The notes: generated from the sequence alone by a model not told the origin. Shown: positions 47,001-57,814, counted from the first letter of the stretch. The stretch is 64,000 bases of DNA from Brachynemurus nebulosus (GCA_035578155.1 JAPWDM010000001.1:160677498-160741497); one strand, 5' to 3'. A program made the numbers and translations.

Positions 47001-50000
47001 TCACGGGTACTGCTAGTTTTACAATAAAATCATAATTTTAACATAAAATTATAATTTTATAAAATCTAGATGTTATAGTTGACACACTAGCTTTAGTAGG
47101 CAAGGTTTGTTTATTAGGTTTTGACAATTCACAAAGTTTATGTTGTTTATTAGTTTACAAAATACAAACTGGCGTATTTACTTGAGTGTCATTCTAATTT
47201 TTTTTATAATAATTTACTGTTTTCAAATAAAAATAATCCGATCAATTTACCCCTAAAAAGAGAGCTGAAAATTGGTACGAATGTTCGCAACACCATTATA
47301 ATTAAGTGTTGAAAAGTCCTTATCGATCCTGTACCTGGAAAAAATTTTATTAAAGGTCAAAGGTGTTAAATAAAAATGGGTTTTTCGTTTTTTTCAGCAA
47401 AACGGTAAGTTTTATCATAAAATTAGGTCAAAAATTGTAGATCATATAATTATCTATAAAAAATGTCTCAATACTTTTTTTCCTAAGAGCAGGGTGTCCA
47501 CAGTCCATCATAAAAAAAAATCCCTGATTTTTCCCTGACTTTCCATGACTTTAGGTTCGATTTTCCCTGACCATTACTTTTTTGTTTCCCATTAATGGTT
47601 AGAAATATAAATGTCCAAACACACGATTTTTACTTAAATTTTAATACATACCTACATAATTTTTTATTTTATCGAATAGATACGTGTGAGACTGAAATTA
47701 AGGGATTGGGTAAAGCTAAATTAACTACATAAAAAACTATTTAAACAAAATTATTATTTACGTATTGGCCCTGACTGCGGTAGTTGACACTATCAAAAAC
47801 AAATTGCAAAATTATTTAAGGTACTATTAATTAGCGAGTGAAGTTAAAAAAAATGACTTTTTTTAAATAATTTCTTTTTAAGTGAAAAATGTATTTTTAG
47901 GGAAGTTTTTTTTACATGTGGTAACTTAGGATTTATATTTTATTAAAAAAAAATTTCCCTTTAATTATAATTTTTTCACTAGTACAGAGGGCGTTGAGTT
48001 GACGTAAAAAAAAAATGACGTCACAAAAATGAAGGCTAGTGTTTTCACATTCAAATAAACAATTAAAAATTAAATAAAATACAATTTTATGTTACTTATT
48101 GAATTAATTCAAAGAAAATAAAAATATCCGTGAGTCTTTATTATAATTTACGTCATATATTTTCGTGAACATAATTGTGAACATAAACATTTTTCTTCAT
48201 TTACAATCATTGGGAAATATATTATCACCTATTTTCTCTGACTTTCCAGAATATTTCGTGAAATCTCTGATTTTCCCTGACGCCTAAGAGCTTCCCTGAC
48301 TTTTCCCTGACCTTCCCTGACTTTCCAGAATGTGGACACCCTGTAAGAGCCACCGTTTCTGAGATATAACTATTATAAAAAATTTCCTACCTGTGCCGGA
48401 AAAACTCATCAATACAATTTTTTGTAACTGTAAAAAGGGATGTAGTGCAAAATGCGGCTGCAAAAAAGTTGGATTGTTTTGTTCTCTTGCATGTTCCAAT
48501 TGTCAAGGCCAATCGTGCTCTAATGTTGAATCACCAACAGAAGAGGATTCGTATTATACCAACGAGGAGACATATGATGCATCGCTATTGAGGCAATTTG
48601 CTTGCACCCAACAAGAAGAACAAGAAGAAGAAGAACAACAACAAGAAGAACAAGAACAAGAAGGAGAACAAGAAGAAGAGGAATCTGAAATATTAGACGA
48701 TTATGAATCTGATGAATAATTTCCCTCACCTTTTTTTAAATCTATACCGCTTTCATCAGTCCCAATACTAATATTTTTTTTTATTCAATAGTTTTCAATT
48801 AAACAGGATCACCATAGACCGTGGAATAGGGCTGCCGGGGAAACCCTTTAAAAAAACCCGCTAAGTACACTACCTCACAGGTGGCGTGGAAACGTGTGCA
48901 TATTATGAAGATTACAACTTTTGTAATAGTTATATCTCAAAAACGGTGGTTCTTAGGAAGAAAGTATTCAGACATTTTTTATAGATAATTATATGAACTA
49001 CAATTTTTGTCTGACCTAATTTTATGATAAAACTTACCGTTTTGCTGAAAAACGCGAAAAACCCATTTTTGACATCTTTGACCTTGAATAAATTTTTTTC
49101 CACGTACAGGATCGTTGAGGACTTTTCAACACTTATTTATAATGGTGTTCCAAACATTCATACCAATTTTCAGCCCTCCCCTAATTTTTGTACCCTTGCA
49201 TGTTTAAATTGACCGGTGTAAAACGCACAATTCCAAAATGCTACCATTTGTTTAAGTGTTAATTTTTGCCATCTGGTGACGTCTGAAGATACTACTACTT
49301 GAGAAAACAATTTTCCCCTCTATAAATTCAATTATTTTTATCAACAAATTAATATAGCTTTGTTCCTTTTTCATGAATTTTTAGTTCAAATCAGTAAAAA
49401 TCATGCGCAGTTGGAAAAGTTGAAAATAATGCGTTTCTTTTAAAAAAATATATTACTTGTACTGATAATTCAATGTTCCTTTTACTATGAATTTGAATTT
49501 GAACTGAGTTCAAAACAGTTCAATCAGTCCGGGATTTTTGTCAAGAATTTGAACTAGAATTTCAGTTTGTGTACAGTTTTGAAAAAATTATCAAAAAAAA
49601 AGTTAATGAAGAATAATATCTACGATATCTACCCATTATCTACCATATTTACGATATCTACGGTTAGCGTCGTTAGCGTGATAACGTTGTCATACGAGTG
49701 CAAAGTTATTCAAATTTATTAACTTCCCATAGGAAGTTATTGTAATGGGTCCGATTTTACGAATCGCTAATTTTGACATATCTCCACGTTTCAAGGTCAC
49801 TAGAATCCGAATCCATCGTTTTTAGCGTGATGTCTGTGCGTGCGTTCGTTAGTTCGTTCGTTCGTTCGTGAATTTTTTTTCGTCTCGCATATCTCGAAAA
49901 CAAATGATGATATCAACTCCGGACTAATTTCATTAGATGCGTAATGAAAGAATGAACACCGGATAAAGTTTTCAGCAAATTCGGATTAGCGGTTTGTTTT

Positions 50001-53000
50001 TTATGGTAAAAAAACGGAATTAACTTTATTAACATAACATAGATTATATGGATTTTTACCATAACATTATTATATAATGGCCTAAGAACCTTCCTTGATG
50101 TTAAAAACGCCAGTATATTATTATAAAATTAAATGAAATAAGAAACTGTTTTTGAAATATATTTTGTCTCGCATATCTTGAGAACAAATAATGTTATCAT
50201 TTGTTTGATAAGGGTGGAGCCCCCACCCTTAGGTACAGAAGGCGAAGCCCCCGGTATGTTGCAAGGGGCAAAGCCTCTATCGGGGGCCCAGGGGAGAAGT
50301 TGCCCGAAATGGAAAAAGAATTATTTATGTACAGTAGTCTCTAGTCTTTAAGGACACCCAATGGGAAGTTGACAGTGTGGGTAGACCTGTCCCTCAAATT
50401 TTTTTTTTTATAAATAATAATTAAAATATTTTTGTTGATTATAAATTGTCAATAATTGACGCTAACTGACGCGACTGACATTGATGCTACTTGAATATAT
50501 ATTATATCTATGACCCTGCTTCTCATCGAGATTTTTGTTGCTTTTCTCTATGATGCTAGTGTCACACTTCTATGCCCTCTATAGAGTATTTTTAGAATTT
50601 ATTGCGTTCCTTTTTAAAAAAACAGAATTATTATTATTATTAGTTCAAGTAATAATTCAATTCGATCATACGTATTTGACAAATTCATTATTATTTGAAC
50701 CGTTCATCATTCTGGAAAAGGAACAAAGCTTATGCAAATTCCATTTAAAAAATGATTTTGAACATATTTTGAAAACCACAAGAGCTATAAAAAATTCCTT
50801 ATCATAGCAACTAACTGAACCTCCCCCCTTCAGCCTAGGTAATTAAATCGATTATCTGGACACTTTTTTGATTAATAGTCTGAAAATAATAAATAAAAAT
50901 GGCAACTCTCAAATTATTCACCTGTATATGACTGATATTATTAAATATAAATCGCTCAAATTACTCACCCTGTGTATGACTGATATTAACAAATGTAAAT
51001 TATAAGAATTTTAAATTACCTTTATCAATGCCATCTAAAAATGACTCAGCATTCTTATACATTTTACAAGCAACTTTGAATCTCTCCTTTTTGAAATAGT
51101 TTGTTCCCTTTTCTTTAAGTATTTTCGCTTGTTCTAACCGTTCGTCGTCATCCATCGACCAACTTTCCTTTGCCTAAAGCAAATTTTATTAGAATTTCAC
51201 ACATAAAACCAAATTTACAATATAATCTTACTTTCTCAAATGTCTTTAATGTCACTTCATATTCGACTGTTGAATATGGAGGTATATTAAACTGCTCATT
51301 ATGTACATTTTTAAATGCATATTTTGGTTTAATTATTAGTCGTGAATGTTCTCCTTTTTTGAATTTTTCTAATGCTCTCTCCACACCTTCAATTATACCA
51401 AATTCTTCTCCTTCACCCAAATTAAATTGCACATCGCGTTCTTCAAATACACGTCCCTCAAATTTGCCAACCAAATGAACTGCATAAATAAATAAATCAT
51501 GTTTACTGATATTCTTTAACATTGTGAAGTGTGCTCAATATGATTGGCGACGCAAAGATTCTCACCGTAGTATAATAATATATATTTCTATGCCAATTGA
51601 ACGTATATTTTTACTTGATACTAATTTTACCACCAGAAGTACGCGTGTAATCTTTGCGTCGCCAATAGAAGACGAATAAGTACATCTGAGAAGTAAGTGA
51701 TTTGATTCATAGATGGCGGTAAATACCCAATTTCAAATACTGTCAAATTTAATTTTTATATTTATGTCTTGATTTATGACGTAATTATTTCATATTTTAC
51801 TGTGTTTTTAATTAATTTGAAGTAAAGATTCTCATTCCCACCTCTGGTGGTAAAATTAAAACTAGTATCAAGTGAAGATATACGTATACGTTTAACTGGT
51901 GATCTAAAATCTAGTAATTCGTACGTAATTTGTATAATACATATTTCTATCGACAATTATAATAATAATTAAACGTATACAAAGATTTTTACTTGATACA
52001 GCTTCTAATTTAGAAAACCAGAGGCGCTCACGTAATCTGCGTCGCCAATACAGGACGAATAAGTAAATCTGAGAAGTAAATAACTTGATCCATAGATGGC
52101 GGTAAATACGAAAATTCAAAAACTGTCAAATTTAATTTTAGCGAATTTCCAAAACTGGAAATTCAGCTTTTTATATTTATGGCTTAATTTGTGGCGTAAT
52201 TATTTCATACTTTTCGGTGTTTTTATTACTATTTTGAAGTCGGTTTTATTTTCTTTTTCCCTTAAAAAGTTTTTTTTTTAATTGCAAACAAACAAATTAA
52301 AAATTATAAAAAGGAGATTATTATGAACGAATTTACCAGATAAATAGCTAATATTTACTGTTGCCTGTATATTGAACTATAAAATACTAGAATTTACCCA
52401 CAGCTTCACTCGCGCGACATTTGATATTAGGATGTCAAGTTAAATACGTATAGAGTATATTTGTTAAACTTCAATATCGTGTCATTATTGAAAACAATTC
52501 AAGTCAGTTGGGTACGCTGTTGAGAGATGAAAGCAAGATAAACAAACAAACTCAGTTGTCGTCTATTAATTAGAGTAAAATTTTTTTGTGCTATTTTAGG
52601 AATGAAAAAGGTACTACCGGGTTAGTTCTTATCGCAAGCGCGTATAGTGGTGGAGGCGGGTCAAGTGGTCATGACCTCCCCCCCAAGAATTAAAAATATA
52701 CACTAGATATTATTTAATTTAAACACTATATCGGTAAATTTACCAGTTGACGTTTTTTTTTTAGTCGTCAACGGTATAGAAGAAGTTTATTATTATTATT
52801 ATTTTTTTTTTTTTTTTTTGTTAACTTTGTCTCAGAAATTGTTTTAGTCCTATTTATTTTCTGTGTAATCCACCCCCCTCCCCGACCCAAAAAACCCGGC
52901 TTTTATATCCTTTTAAAGAAAATGTTGATAAAATTTATAAAGCTTTATAAATTATTAAACATTAGCAAAATTATGATCAATATTTGAAAGAATAGTTATC

Positions 53001-56000
53001 AAAAACCAAAAATTATCAAATTTTTTTTGTAAATCATTATTAGATAAATTCGAATTTACTGTTACATCCGATATTCTATTTGAAATGAGGAAGTTGGTGT
53101 ATATTTCCGGAATAATCGGAGATAACGAAAAGTTAAAAATATTTGAAACATCCGCAGTATTTAAAGAATAAACTTTATTTTTACATATTTATCAAAAATT
53201 ATCCCTAATTATAAAATAAAAAAATTTACACTTCAAATTATTAACTAAAAATCGTATGGAGTCATTAAGAAATGAAGAAAAATTAGGCGGCAACCTTAAG
53301 TTACTATAATTACTCTAATATAAAAATCACAAAAAGGAAAAGAGACAAAAAACTAGATATTTAGGTACTTTGTTACTTTTTTATACCTGTCCCTCGTTGT
53401 GTCTTTGAATGCTACCATTATATATTATCTCTAAATTTTAATTAGTTCAATCATTCAGTTCAATTAATTAAATTGAAAATTCGTTTGTTTTTTTTTTTTT
53501 TTGTGTCTAATAAATCCTAATGAGTACTCTTAACAACTAGCTAGGGATTGGCCATAATCCTTGACCCCACTGTGGGTCTGAATTAGGCCTTAGATTTTTC
53601 ATCATTTTATTTTACTTTTAAAAAACAGGTGTCTATCTAGGAAAAAATGGTTCATAAGAACAAATTATAACCATAAAATTAAAATATAATGATAGAATTC
53701 TAAATCAATCGAAAACTATCCTTAAAAAACATGTAGTCCTTTTAACAGGGGCGATTTTAGAATTTTTATTTTAGGTAGGCCCGAATTTTTCTGTATTGTA
53801 AACATGTAACATAAATGTATCATTTAACTGTATTAATTACATAAACTGTACATTTTTTATTGCAAACAAAATGTAGTTTTAAGCAACATTTACAAGCCCC
53901 ACTTTGGGGCCTTACAAATTTTCTTCTTATTGGGGCTCCCCCGTCCTCATAAGATATAGAGCACACAAAAAATATAAAACAATAAATAAAACAAAACTAA
54001 ATAATGTAAAAAACTAAAACAAATCTTAAGTTTTGATTCAAATATTCAAAATAGATAGTTTGACCAGACCCTTAAAAAAATCGGGCCCTAGCCATTTGTC
54101 TCATTTGTCTATGATATGATCTAGTCCTGAGTGCCAATATTTATCTGAATTACATTCTCAACTAAGTGGACGGGAAACGAAATTTCATACTACAAGACCT
54201 AATGTTATTGCAGTTAATGGCAGAAACAATTCTCAGCTATACCCCATTTCAAAAATACAATTGAGCATGAGTCATCGTTAAAAATAATTCTTATATTCGA
54301 AACAAATCCATTTTCTTTTCTTTTTTAAAAACAAACTGCAAATTTAAAATTTACGCATTTGCAGCAATGGAAGAGATAAAGCTAGGAAAACGGGAATTCC
54401 AAATTCGTAAGTGATGAATCATGCTTAAAAAGTGAAATAGATTATACAAGAATTATATTTCAAGTAGGGCTGTGCGAATTATTCGAAATGTCTAATAATT
54501 CGCATCGAATCGAATAATAATATTCGATTCGAATTTCGAATCGAATAATTCGATTTTTCGAATAATTCGAATAATCGAACTATTCAAAAAATATTCGAAT
54601 TATTCAAAAGAAAACGAATAATTCGAAAAATCGAATTATTCGAAAGAAAACGAATAAATGGAAAAGTCGAATTATTCGTTTTTTTTTTCGAATAGCTCGA
54701 ATTTTTGTTTTTTCTTTTGAATGTTTAAATGTTTTTTCTTTTGATATTTAAACATTTAATTTAAATATTAAAAAAAAAAAAATCGGATACATTACAATAT
54801 TAAAATAATTTCATAAATGAAAAGTTACATTATGCCTAAATAACAAGATAAATTAATCAGTAGTAATAAAAGTTTTTTGTTACAAAAACTTATGTAGTTA
54901 TGTAACGACGGATCAATATGTAATTATACCTATATAAATTTTAATGAATATCACTTTCGAGTTTCAAGGACCTCAAAGCAAATTTCTGCCATTGTCTCGG
55001 ACTTAAGTTGCCCAATGACAGTGGCTGTAATAGCTAAATTTTCGATTCGAAAATTTGTTGAAACATAAAAATGTGACGAAAGAACACAATGCGAGTTCAA
55101 AATACTGAATTATTTTTTAGATGAATCTGCTCTGTAAACCAAACTATATAATACATACAAATTATATTATTAAAGTTCTTAGTATGTTTGAGTCTTAAAA
55201 AATTTGAGTCTTAAAAAGTTCGAGCTATCCGAAAAAATAAAACGAATAATTCGATTTTTCGAATTATTCGAAATAAATCGAATTATTCGTTTTCTTTCGA
55301 ATAATTCGATTTTTCGAATTATTCGAAAAGTCGAATTATTGTATTCGAAATCGAATCGAATAGCACGATTCGATTCGATTCGAACACTATTCGCACACCC
55401 CTAATTTCAAGTTAAAAAATTGCTTTTAAACATTTTTCTGATGCTTAAAAAGTGTCAATATTCGTCTGAATTATATGGTAGGCCAAGTGGTCGGAAAACA
55501 ACATTTCATATTACACGACCTAATGTTATTCCAGATAATGATGAAAATGATTCCAAGCTACAACAAAATCTATTCATAGTTAAAGAATTGCTTTTAGACA
55601 TTTCTCCAATGTTTAAAATAGTGTCAACAGGGCATATTAATCCACTTTGGGGCCCCAGACATTTTCTTCTTACTTGGCCCCTCCCATCCCATAGGATATA
55701 GAGCATACAAAAGTACAAAACAATAAGTAAAAAAAAATTATTAATTTGAAAAAATAAAGCAATCCTCAAATATTGATTCACAGAAGCTGTCGCCGACAAC
55801 ATTGAGAGCATGAAAAGTTTGACTTAAGATCATTCTTTAAACTCTTTATTCATTTTCCTACTTTTTCTTCATTTTTCAAAATTAAAAACTTAGCCTACCC
55901 GCTAAAATCGCCACTGCCTTTTGATAATAATTATTTAAGATATGTATCAAGACTTACTGTCAACTAAAGCTCCGTCATTTGGAGTGGCATATCCTTCACC

Positions 56001-56647
56001 CGCCTTAATTTGATACCTTTCAATACTGAAATCTTTCTCTGGGCTAAGATCTTCACCAACCCAATCCAGCACCTCCACCTAAATTAATTAAGAGTAAGTA
56101 TATATCAATTTACAAGAGTTAACATAATTATTTCATTCAAAAATCCAGAAAGTTCTATAACATTGCTTCTACATAAAATAACAAAAATTAATGTATGAAA
56201 CAAATTCGGAAACATATTCGTGTACTTACCTCAAATTCTAATGTTGCATTTGGAGGAATTTTTGGTGGGCTCCCGGTGGAACCATATGCATATTCAGGGG
56301 CACATGTAAGCAATGCAACTTCACCCTTTTTCATAGTAGCCACTCCAATATCCCATGCTTTTATAACATTACCTACACGAAAATGGATAAATAAAAGTTA
56401 AAACACAACTTTTAAGGATGATGAATTTGCAAAAATTTTACGTACCTCGTCCTAAATCAAATTTAAATGGTTCAGAACGTTCTCGACTTGAATCAAAAAC
56501 TGTGCCATCAGTTAATTTTCCTACATAATGTACTGTAACTTTTGAGCCAGTTGTTGGTGTCGCAGACCCAGTACCTTCCTTTATTATTTTCTTTAGTACT
56601 CCACCGTCTTGTTTTGGAGAAATATCAATTTTCTCGTCTACCTCCAT
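43672..56647 (-). CDS. FKBP59: FKBP59/FKBP52-type immunophilin (peptidyl-prolyl isomerase, Hsp90 co-chaperone)
   Basis: The CDS joins 56446-56647, 56230-56372, 55958-56078, 51232-51479, 51020-51173 and 43672-44039, giving 411 aa with GT-AG introns and consistent phases. FKBP domain 1 (about 25-121) keeps the FK506/proline pocket: Y41, F51, D52, R57, F61, V70, I71, W74, Y97, I106 and F114, all at a constant offset of 15 from FKBP12. A second, FKBP-like domain (about 140-238) begins near [24 protein letters not shown] region (about 239-380; [20 protein letters not shown], then [13 protein letters not shown]) would bind the Hsp90 C-terminus. It is somewhat shorter than the roughly 440-460 aa of fly and vertebrate homologues, mostly at the C-terminus. 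It should act in the cytosol and nucleus. A heat-shock element lies upstream. Confidence 0.93.
44126..44322. mobile_element. TA-flanked MITE in FKBP59 intron 5
   Basis: The ends TACAGTGGAACCTCTCTTAA and AGAAGTCCCACTGTA are inverted, with further pairing of CCGGAC and GTCCGG. TA borders. 197 bp, non-coding. Confidence 0.7.
44655..44757 (+). repeat. Tandem repeat of about 33 bp, three copies
   Basis: TTGATGAAAAAATTTACTAC with ATAACATT is repeated, followed by a shortened copy. Simple tandem duplication in FKBP59 intron 5. Confidence 0.7.
44932..45383. mobile_element. TA-flanked MITE, 452 bp
   Basis: It begins TACAGTCGAACTCATGTATT and ends AATACATGAGTCCGACTGTA. GTTGAAAATA motifs repeat near both ends. 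TA borders. The end sequence CAGTCGAAC resembles the Tigger-like element at 26401-26999. Confidence 0.75.
45461..45910 (+). mobile_element. Non-autonomous Helitron, copy 2
   Basis: It starts TCTATACATATAAT and ends CTAG between host A (45460) and T (45911). A hairpin CGTGA-ACAACG-TCACG sits just before the 3' end, as Helitrons require. It carries the CTGTCTGT run and the ATTCCCACGGGAAAAT block once. Confidence 0.75.
45912..47016 (+). mobile_element. Non-autonomous Helitron, copy 3, head-to-tail with copy 2, carrying an insertion
   Basis: It begins TTTATACATATAAT directly after copy 2 and ends CGTGAACAACGTCACGGGTA then CTGCTAG, with the same 3' hairpin. Compared with copy 2 it contains a 0.53-kb insertion at about 46279-46807. 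The ORF at 46031-46249 is repeat-derived. Confidence 0.7.
46279..46807. mobile_element. Inverted-repeat element inserted in Helitron copy 3
   Basis: The ends CGGGGTTTACATTTACAATG and CATTGCAAATATAAACCCG are inverted, followed inward by CTGGTGCC/GACGCCAG. Copy 2 of the Helitron lacks it and acts as an empty site. Target duplication is ambiguous (TAAT/ATA). Confidence 0.65.
47490..48343. mobile_element. hAT-like element inserted in the left repeat of 47237-49215
   Basis: The ends CAGGGTGTCCACA and TGTGGACACCCTG are inverted. TAAGAG is duplicated at 47484-47489 and 48344-48349. Both subterminal zones are rich in TTCCCTGA. The host arm resumes in register after it, confirming the insertion. Confidence 0.75.
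48393..48719 (+). pseudogene. C-terminal fragment of a transposon ORF with CXC-like cysteine motif
   Basis: The frame (first codon GTG, not ATG; TGA upstream at 48360) encodes [20 protein letters not shown] and continues to nine cysteines spaced C-x-C-x3-C-x3-C-x-C-x6-C-x3-C-x2-C-x4-C (C11 to C42). This resembles a tesmin/CXC DNA-binding module. A glutamate/glutamine-rich tail (about 74-100) ends SDE. It is bounded directly by the element's terminal repeat, so it is the preserved tail of a larger ORF. Function of the full protein is unknown. Confidence 0.55.
49721..50370. repeat. Interspersed repeat with AACTTCCCAT ends
   Basis: The left end AACTTCCCATAGG and right end CCAATGGGAAGTT are inverted. 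It contains a GTTCG microsatellite (about 49848-49868) and GC-rich GGCGAAGCCCC/GGGGCAAAGCC motifs around 50210-50290. No ORF. Likely a DNA transposon derivative of unknown class. Confidence 0.5.
50371..51019. other. Intron DNA without recognised features
   Basis: Part of FKBP59 intron 5. A plus-strand frame at 50535-50807 has no recognisable domain. ATTACTCACC and CTGATATTA phrases recur near 50930 and 50990, suggesting a small local duplication. Confidence 0.4.
51020..51173 (-). CDS. FKBP59: FKBP59 exon 5 (start of TPR region)
   Basis: Residues 239-289, [20 protein letters not shown] and then a Lys-rich helix typical of the first TPR helix. Acceptor TTTGCTTTAG; donor GTAATT. Confidence 0.92.
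51232..51479 (-). CDS. FKBP59: FKBP59 exon 4 (second FKBP-like domain)
   Basis: Residues 157-238: [40 protein letters not shown] and [15 protein letters not shown]. Acceptor TTTATGCAG, donor GTAAGA. Introns on either side are 4478 and 58 nt. Confidence 0.93.
51540..52210. repeat. Composite MITE with direct repeats
   Basis: GGCGACGCAAAGATTCTCAC at 51544 and its inverted partner near 51655 define a short element. A segment of about 130 bp (CGTCGCCAATA, AGATGGCGGTAAATAC, CTGTCAAATTTAATTTT) is repeated directly at 51655-51800 and 52045-52225. Related fragments at 32790-33130. Confidence 0.55.
54240..54447 (+). repeat. Dispersed repeat, copy 3
   Basis: It matches 34368-34582 over about 208 bp, including AATGGAAGAGATAAAGCTA. 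It lies inside the hAT-like element at 53746-55916. Confidence 0.65.
54465..55403. mobile_element. hAT-like element built of TTCGAA-type simple repeats, exact 8-bp duplication
   Basis: It starts TAGGGCTGTGCGAAT and ends ATTCGCACACCCCTA. ATTTCAAG is duplicated exactly at 54457-54464 and 55404-55411. About 200 bp at each end is a degenerate array of TCGAATTATTCGAA-like units. The middle carries the dispersed repeat at 54945-55100. Non-coding. Confidence 0.85.
55958..56078 (-). CDS. FKBP59: FKBP59 exon 3 (end of domain 1, linker)
   Basis: Residues 116-155: [20 protein letters not shown] and [18 protein letters not shown]. The VLDW and GEDL linker is typical of FKBP52-type proteins. Donor GTAAGT. 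Confidence 0.93.
56230..56372 (-). CDS. FKBP59: FKBP59 exon 2 (domain 1 pocket)
   Basis: Residues 69-115: [27 protein letters not shown] and [10 protein letters not shown]. It holds V70, I71, W74, Y97, I106 and F114 of the ligand pocket. Confidence 0.94.
56446..56647 (-). CDS. FKBP59: FKBP59 exon 1 (N-terminus, start of domain 1)
   Basis: ATG at 56647 starts [40 protein letters not shown] and PFKFDLGRG follow. The start matches the usual short acidic leader of the family. Donor GTACGT. Confidence 0.94.
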
Positions 56648-56791
56648 GATTTATTTTGTTAACTTGTGAATTGGAAATGTTCAATTAATATAATATGGAA
56701 AATACACTTAATAGCTATCAAAAGGAACTCCCTACTCAGCCTCAAAAATTGATGCTTCAAATTAGAATGATTACAAGTAATAATTCAGTAA

Positions 56792-56804
56792 TTCTAGAAA
56801 ATTC
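56792..56804. promoter_or_regulatory. Heat-shock element upstream of FKBP59
   Basis: TTCTAGAAAATTC is an exact three-unit HSE (TTC, 2 nt, GAA, 2 nt, TTC), with a further TTC at 56784. It is 145-157 bp upstream of the FKBP59 ATG. HSF-driven expression fits an Hsp90 co-chaperone. The link is inference. Confidence 0.55.
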
Positions 56805-56817
56805 AGCGATTTAACAC

Positions 56818-56950
56818 ACAAGAGATACAACAAACAGTTCAAAGACGCGAGCGCGAGTCGAAAGTGAATGACATGAACGATACGAATGTATCAAACGAAC
56901 TAAAACGAACGAAACGAACTACACGAACGACACGAACTAACTACCGAACC
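56818..56950. repeat. ACGAACGA-rich low-complexity tract in the FKBP59 upstream region
   Basis: Variants of ACGAAC are repeated about ten times between 56878 and 56938 (for example ACGAACTAAAACGAACGAAA). It lies between the heat-shock element and the border of the 4.4-kb unit that starts at 56970. Confidence 0.6.
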
Positions 56951-57400
56951 ACGAATCAAACGTGCCAACTCTGGAGGGTAGATATCAGGAGGAGTGCCGC
57001 GACTAAATAACTGTGGACAAAACCATGGAACACTGGAAGGAATACAACTATCTCTTTTCTGCAATCACTTATGGGCAAGTATGTGCATTTTACAGAACTA
57101 TGTTGTCATTCACTTACTAGCTACTAATGGGTGTGTTTCAATTATTGTCATATTGTTGCCGTCCGTAATAACACGGTGTACGTCAAAGGACCACGCTACT
57201 ATTCCGTAGCTTGTATAACATTTGTCGCCAAAAACTTACGTCACAGCGAGCATGCGCACCAGACTATTATGATACATACAACATATTTACTACATAAAAT
57301 AATCAGGGTAGGATTAAGGAAAATTCAAAAATAAAATGATATAAACTGTATATGAGGGGACCATTATTGTTAAAATGTAATTTATCAAATAAATCCATGT

Positions 57401-57650
57401 CGCACGCTTAATAATAAACCGAAATAAGTCAAAATTTCAGAATTCTAACTTTTTGTAATAAACCAAACTAACGTAGCTCCAAGAATGAGTACAATCCGAT
57501 CGCCACGCGAAACAAAGCAATATTATATTATATTGCTTTTTCACGTGGCGATCGGCTTGTACCCATTCTTTGAGCTATGTTAGTTCGGTTTATTACAAGA
57601 AGTTCGAATTCTGAAATTTTGACTTATTTCGATTTATTACTAAGCGTGCG
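57401..57650. mobile_element. 250-bp hairpin MITE
   Basis: Arms of about 115 bp pair almost fully, starting CGCACGCTTAATAATAAACC and ending in its near-complement. ATGT flanks both sides (57397-57400, 57651-57654). The centre is an ATTATATTATAT tract. Non-coding. Confidence 0.8.
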
Positions 57651-57814
57651 ATGTTCTGCCACTCTATACAAATCTGACAAGTACTATTGACTACTGATGA
57701 TATTTAAAAAACTATGTACTATATGAAACAAAACAAAAAAAATAAATAAAAAATAAATAAATAAATAAAACGTTTATAAAAGTATTTTATTTGAAAAAAA
57801 ATTTACATCTGTTC

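Larger units (their letters stand above)
47237..49215 (+). mobile_element. Long-TIR element with a truncated CXC-like ORF
   Basis: Terminal repeats of about 300 bp (left 47237 to about 48380, interrupted; right about 48905-49215) share GCTGAAAATTGG, AGTGTTGAAAAGTCC and AAAACGGTAAGTTTTATCAT. Between them sits only the 3' part of an ORF (48393-48719), fused directly to the left repeat, so this is an internal-deletion derivative. The outer ends are CGATCAATTTA and, inverted, CGGTCAATTTA. Family unknown, no target duplication recognised. It sits in FKBP59 intron 5. Confidence 0.7.
53746..55916. mobile_element. hAT-like element, 2.17 kb, in FKBP59 intron 3
   Basis: The ends CAGGGGCGATTTTAG and CTAAAATCGCCACTG are inverted. 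The flanks CCTTTTAA (53738-53745) and CCTTTTGA (55917-55924) match 7 of 8. It carries two direct copies of a segment starting CCACTTTGGGGCC (53895, 55643), satellite units related to 25140-25990, and a nested hAT (54465-55403). Confidence 0.65.

Noticed and set aside
48520..48729. Leucine/valine-rich minus-strand frame
   Set aside because: Antisense of the glutamate/glutamine-rich tail of the CXC-like ORF.
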